Position numbers and translations under genes: made by a program. The notes below the pieces were generated by a model, which saw nothing but the letters and a program-made list of their open reading frames with translations, was not told the origin of the DNA and did no database searches. Source: Himantopus leucocephalus (lineage: Eukaryota; Chordata; Aves; Charadriiformes; Recurvirostridae). Taken from it: DNA of 64,000 bases. This document shows, one piece after another, positions 60,168-64,000 of the stretch; position 1 is the stretch's first letter; the number at the start of each line of letters is the position of its first letter. The stretch lies in contig RSEF01000004.1 of the NCBI GenBank assembly GCA_003993805.1, positions 75,861,670 through 75,925,669 on the forward strand, given 5' to 3'.

Positions 60168-63100
60168 TCAGTTGTCAGCAGCAAAGCTGTGTCCTCTGCA
60201 GTCTATGGCTGAGCACACTTTCTCATAGCAATAGTTGTGTTTTTTGGTTGGTGTTGCTTCACTCACCTCAGGCTCTATAACTGTAATGGGGCTATCCCTT
60301 GCAAATACTTCCGTTGATTCCCTCCAAATGCAGTCTGCAGTCACTTTGAAGCTATAATTGTGACATTTTGGCCTAATCACTTGTGTTGTGTTGTTGAAAA
60401 TCTGACGGCTGTTTGAAGTAGCAATTTTGATTTTCAGTGCAGCATCGACTCGATCCACTACAGTGTAAGTACCTATACTTCCGTCATCAAATCCAATAAT
60501 TATATTTAAATGTCTCTGTGAGAGTGCAAGAAAAGTGGGAGTTTTATAAAGAGAGCAGGCACCAATGTTTTTGCCATCTGCTAGCCTCATTACTATTAAA
60601 CTAGACACTGCACCATTGTCATCATCTTCTTCACTGCGAAAACAGATGTACACAAGATAGCGGCCATCCCGAGACAGCCTCTGCCGCCAGATGACACCTG
60701 GAGCATGAACCACACGAAGTTTTCCACTGTATAAATCAAGCACGTTGATGTTCTCATCACCGCGGGTTATAATTCCGAGCTTCCCATTTGGGGATACTTC
60801 AAAGTCTTCCAAATTTTTTAAGAAATTGGTAGGCAATTGTACGCGTCTGCAGATGACTTCCTCTGTTAGGCTCCAGATGTTTACAGTTTCAGTAGATGTT
60901 ATAAATACTATAATATCTGGGCAGTCTGGTATCAGCTTAATATCCACAATGCTTGCACCATCATCACAGGAAAATTTCTTGGTTATACTGCCTGTCCAGA
61001 GACTCACTGCCAGTACTTTATTCTTTGCCATTCCGACTACGAATGTATTTGCAGTTGTTATAAATGCATTCTGTAAGGCAACTAAAATATTGCAAACCCT
61101 ATGTCCTGTCGCTAGTCGCCAAACTCTGGATGCATTTTGCTCGCAGAGGGAGACTACAAATTGATCGTTATGAGTAATCATTAGCTCTGAGATTTTTTGT
61201 CCGTTAATGCGAAAGATATTTTCGCCACTAACAGTGTGCCATACATACTGGCTGCATTTATCATCTGATGTAACCATTATTTCTCCAGAAGAGGTCAGCA
61301 CACAGTTTTCAACAATACCTTCATGCTTGAACACAGCTTCAATAAATCCAGTGCTGAAGTTCCACTTATGGACAGAATCTGATCCATCCAATGTGTATAT
61401 TAATTCACCCCTGGCCGGCAACACCAATCTTTGGATAGGCTTGCCAGATTTGTCAATATTGGACATAGCAGTTATGATGTCTATATCCCAAATAGAAAGG
61501 ACACCACTGGTGGATAAGGATAGCAGCATGTTATGATGATTTGATTTAATTAGCCTGACTATAGTTCCTGAGATTTCCTGTAAGCTTGCCATACACTGTC
61601 CCGTATCTCTTCTCCAAACAAAAATGGCTGAGGTATTTTCCATTGAAGCAATTATACAGTTGCCATTTTTGGACAACACGGCAGATATAAAGCGCTCATT
61701 GTGTTTAGCTCTAAACTTTTCAGCCACCTTCCACACACGAGTGTCAAGAAGTTCAATGCTGAGAGCCTTACAAATTAAAATTGCACTTTGGTCTTCAGAA
61801 AGCTCTATGCTGACAACTTCACTGTCTTCTCTCCTGCAGTCAAAGTCATCCGTAAGCTGGGGATTCGCGATTTCCTCTGTATTCCAAACAGAGAGGCTAC
61901 CCTCGTTGTCCACCATCACCATTTCTTGGGCTGTGTCCAGAATGAGAAGGAATTTCACAAATCCACTGGAAAATTCAGAGGTCACGGTGGCCAGCTTCTC
62001 TCCACTGCCCAAGTGAAAAATGGTGGCGGTGTTCAAATACTGTCCGCAGAACGCATAAACTCCATCTGGAGAACACTGCACACAGGTCACTTCGTACCAG
62101 CAGTGGAAGTGATAGAGAGGCCAACCGTAAAGCAGATCTATTACAGTAACGTCTTTGCTGGCCTCCAGCCAAGCAAGCGCATGGTTGACTGACAATGTAA
62201 ACCCATTTATAAAACTGGAGCCCCCCCCTATTCCACAATGTTTTGATCCCTTAATTTCCACCTCAGATAGAAGACAGGAATTTATGTTATCGTATATCAA
62301 AAGAGTGTTTTTTGTCGTAGCCACTACAAGATACTTTTCATCACTAGTAAGCTTCATGCCTAAGATAACAGATGGAGCTGTTGTGATCTGCCTTAGTAAC
62401 TGGCGGGTCTCTACATCCCAAGTGCTGATGGAGCCATTTTCTAAAGCAGCAATAATTGTGCTGGGATTAAAAGTAGGCAAAATCTCAGTGACGTGCATGC
62501 AGCTGGATGACAGTGGCAGGCGCTCGGGGCTGTAAGTCACATCCATGGAGGAATGCAAAGGGACAATAGAGCAGTACTTGGGTCCGTCCTTGTCACATTC
62601 TAAGAGGAGATGTCTGAGTTTGGGCAATGAACTTACTACTGGGAGAAGCCTCTGCTGCAATTCAGCGGAGAGCGAACCTGGGTATTTTACTACTTTGAAC
62701 TTTATACTGCGGAGGGTACTGGCCAGAAATTTCAGCTCCTTTTCTTGTGAGTAGGTGTAAGCCAGTTCTATGTCAGAAAGAGCTTTATCAAACTGCCCTA
62801 TTCTAATCATGGTGTACAGCCAGCTGAAGTTCATAATGACTCCGTACAGAAGATCATCTGTTCTTCCACATCTTGTCAAGTGATGAATAAGCTCTGTCAT
62901 TTTTCTGTGATTGATGAAAAAGATATCAGGCTCTAATGGATTACACTGAAAGACCCATGGCTGATCAGGTGCCTGCCTGTCAAAAGCAGTCTGATCCATG
63001 CAGTGCTTTTCATCCTCATTCAGGCCTCTGCTGTCATGGTCAGGACAACCATTCAGATATTGGTCAGTGCTGTAAAAAGGTTTTCTTCGTCCACCTGACC

Positions 63101-64000
63101 AAACACCAAGGAAATACTCTGCCATGACTGTGTGCATTTCATGTAAATCTTCTTCGTTGTGCAGGTACAATTTCTGGGCAATTAGTTGCAAGTGCCTATT
63201 TGCCCAAAGAAGCAGCGTTACATTTTTCACCTGTCGCTCTATCAAGTACCCCTGTAAGCCTTCCTTAAGCCTTGCAATGTATATATACGGAATTCTCAGT
63301 GGGTTACTTTCTCTGACACTCTCACTCAGTTCGTACATAACACTGTTGTCAAGGGCTAAAATATCTTCCAGTTCCATTTCGCTCAGGCCAGATTTGGACA
63401 TAGTGATGTAGCCAAGTGCTCTTGACAATAGTCTTGATCCACACTTGTTTTCCAGTGACCAAAACAACTGCTCTATGCTTTCATGGACAGTGACACAGAG
63501 GGAGGACTCATCCACGTCTTTGTGAGATCTCCAGTTCCTGACCTCTCTGAAGGTTAAGTTCACAAACATAGGCAGCGTGCACTTGGAGAATGCTTCATTG
63601 ACGTAGATTTGTTGCCCTGATGTTACTTTTCTTTTAACTCGCAGCAGCTGATGTTTCAGTACTTGGCTACACATCTTTCTGTCCCTTGCAGTCAATTCAA
63701 TGTAGTTGTCTTCTTCGTGAATAAGGCACCTCAGTTTTTGCAGGATCCCATGCTTGTTTGGCAGTGTTGACAAAATTATCCGTACTGAACGGGGAAGGTG
63801 AATGGGAAGCCACCAGAGCTTCCTACCGTCATCACTATCTGTTAGCTGTTCTAGGGCATCGAATATTATCACCAGTGGCCTGTGGAATGAAGACTCATTC
63901 AAGAGATTGATGAATAAGTCCCGAAGGTCATGAATCTTTTTTGGGTAACTTTGTACGAGGCAATGATAGTTGACTGCTAATTGTTCACAAATGCTTTGAA
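60168..64000 (-). CDS. NWD2: NWD2, NACHT and WD repeat domain containing 2 (C-terminal 1,276 residues)
   Basis: One uninterrupted coding exon, open to the window edge (first whole codon at 63998) and ending with TGA at 60168-60170. Numbering from the edge, it opens with QSICEQLAVNYHCLVQSYPK. The NACHT Walker B strand follows at about residues 42-51 (LVIIFDALEQ, Asp47), so the P-loop lies outside the window. A helical winged-helix-like region reaches about residue 450. About 14 WD-type blades follow, with ISTWDVETRQ (about 524), LSVWNTEE (702), IFVWRRDTG (791), LSIWDID (834), VHKWNFSTG (876), YVWHTVSGE (918), RVWRLATG (958), VNIWSL (1039) and INVLDLYSG (1084). The tail ends SFAADN. The human protein is about 1,740 residues as I recall, so roughly the last 73% is here. 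The family is a signal-transduction NTPase with WD propellers, and its molecular role is poorly known. NWD1 is more distant. Confidence 0.97.
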   Translation of the reverse strand, partial: QSICEQLAVNYHCLVQSYPKKIHDLRDLFINLLNESSFHRPLVIIFDALEQLTDSDDGRKLWWLPIHLPRSVRIILSTLPNKHGILQKLRCLIHEEDNYIELTARDRKMCSQVLKHQLLRVKRKVTSGQQIYVNEAFSKCTLPMFVNLTFREVRNWRSHKDVDESSLCVTVHESIEQLFWSLENKCGSRLLSRALGYITMSKSGLSEMELEDILALDNSVMYELSESVRESNPLRIPYIYIARLKEGLQGYLIERQVKNVTLLLWANRHLQLIAQKLYLHNEEDLHEMHTVMAEYFLGVWSGGRRKPFYSTDQYLNGCPDHDSRGLNEDEKHCMDQTAFDRQAPDQPWVFQCNPLEPDIFFINHRKMTELIHHLTRCGRTDDLLYGVIMNFSWLYTMIRIGQFDKALSDIELAYTYSQEKELKFLASTLRSIKFKVVKYPGSLSAELQQRLLPVVSSLPKLRHLLLECDKDGPKYCSIVPLHSSMDVTYSPERLPLSSSCMHVTEILPTFNPSTIIAALENGSISTWDVETRQLLRQITTAPSVILGMKLTSDEKYLVVATTKNTLLIYDNINSCLLSEVEIKGSKHCGIGGGSSFINGFTLSVNHALAWLEASKDVTVIDLLYGWPLYHFHCWYEVTCVQCSPDGVYAFCGQYLNTATIFHLGSGEKLATVTSEFSSGFVKFLLILDTAQEMVMVDNEGSLSVWNTEEIANPQLTDDFDCRREDSEVVSIELSEDQSAILICKALSIELLDTRVWKVAEKFRAKHNERFISAVLSKNGNCIIASMENTSAIFVWRRDTGQCMASLQEISGTIVRLIKSNHHNMLLSLSTSGVLSIWDIDIITAMSNIDKSGKPIQRLVLPARGELIYTLDGSDSVHKWNFSTGFIEAVFKHEGIVENCVLTSSGEIMVTSDDKCSQYVWHTVSGENIFRINGQKISELMITHNDQFVVSLCEQNASRVWRLATGHRVCNILVALQNAFITTANTFVVGMAKNKVLAVSLWTGSITKKFSCDDGASIVDIKLIPDCPDIIVFITSTETVNIWSLTEEVICRRVQLPTNFLKNLEDFEVSPNGKLGIITRGDENINVLDLYSGKLRVVHAPGVIWRQRLSRDGRYLVYICFRSEEDDDNGAVSSLIVMRLADGKNIGACSLYKTPTFLALSQRHLNIIIGFDDGSIGTYTVVDRVDAALKIKIATSNSRQIFNNTTQVIRPKCHNYSFKVTADCIWRESTEVFARDSPITVIEPEVSEATPTKKHNYCYEKVCSAIDCRGHSFAADN
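62221..62228 (-). repeat. NWD2: G8 run inside NWD2 coding sequence
   Basis: Eight consecutive G on the coding strand spell the middle of the CGIGGGSS segment in the loop between two blades. The frame stays open on both sides, so the run length is a multiple compatible with function. It is the most slippage-prone point in the exon. Confidence 0.85.

Noticed and set aside
60745..62535. Several plus-strand ORFs of 109-139 codons
   Set aside because: They are antisense shadows of the conserved NWD2 coding exon.

Overview
The window looks like a bird nuclear chromosome. It is AT-rich and intron-rich, with few repeats. The recognisable dispersed repeats are mostly CR1-type LINE fragments, the characteristic avian retroposon. 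Two protein-coding genes are supported, both conserved in vertebrates. RELL1 (RELT-like 1) lies on the + strand at the left and NWD2 (NACHT and WD repeat domain containing 2) on the - strand at the right. The convergent order matches, in mirror image, the neighbourhood I recall from human chromosome 4p14 (NWD2 - C4orf19 - RELL1). I see no bacterial-type system, CRISPR, virus or tRNA/rRNA gene.

Left part (1 to about 16.15 kb): RELL1 from inside intron 1 to its poly(A) site. Five coding exons (3165-3407, 5219-5290, 6580-6637, 9238-9477, 10079-10259) have AG/GT splice borders and join in frame to 263 codons plus a stop. The first exon, with the signal peptide, is off the left edge. A splice donor sits 7 nt after the stop codon and a good acceptor lies at 13641, so nearly all of the 3'UTR is probably a separate exon (13642 to about 16150). 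Intron 1 carries a CR1 3'-end relic, and intron 4 carries a long, very old antisense CR1/L3-type LINE.

Middle (about 16.15 to 58.45 kb): no convincing protein-coding exon. It holds a 5'-truncated CR1 that runs into a 100-N assembly gap (21592-21691), a CR1 3' end (about 27.85 kb), older MIR-like and other ancient relics, a possible noncoding exon near 18.0 kb, and a strong CpG island at 53.44-53.79 kb. The island has a good minus-strand splice donor and is where a C4orf19/PGCKA1-type promoter would be expected, but I could not find that gene's coding sequence. Just beside it is a 169-bp-period direct duplication whose two copies are joined by a single N; it looks more like unmerged contig ends than a real duplication.

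Right part (about 58.46 to 64.0 kb): the 3' end of NWD2 on the - strand. It comprises 1,276 codons of one uninterrupted terminal coding exon, open to the window edge, and a 1.7-kb 3'UTR ending at a textbook poly(A) site. The fragment starts just before the NACHT Walker B strand and continues through about 14 WD-type beta-propeller blades to the stop codon.

Nothing in the sequence indicates that the two genes work together. RELL1 is a RELT-family single-pass membrane protein and NWD2 is an intracellular NACHT/WD40 protein. Their proximity reflects conserved synteny.
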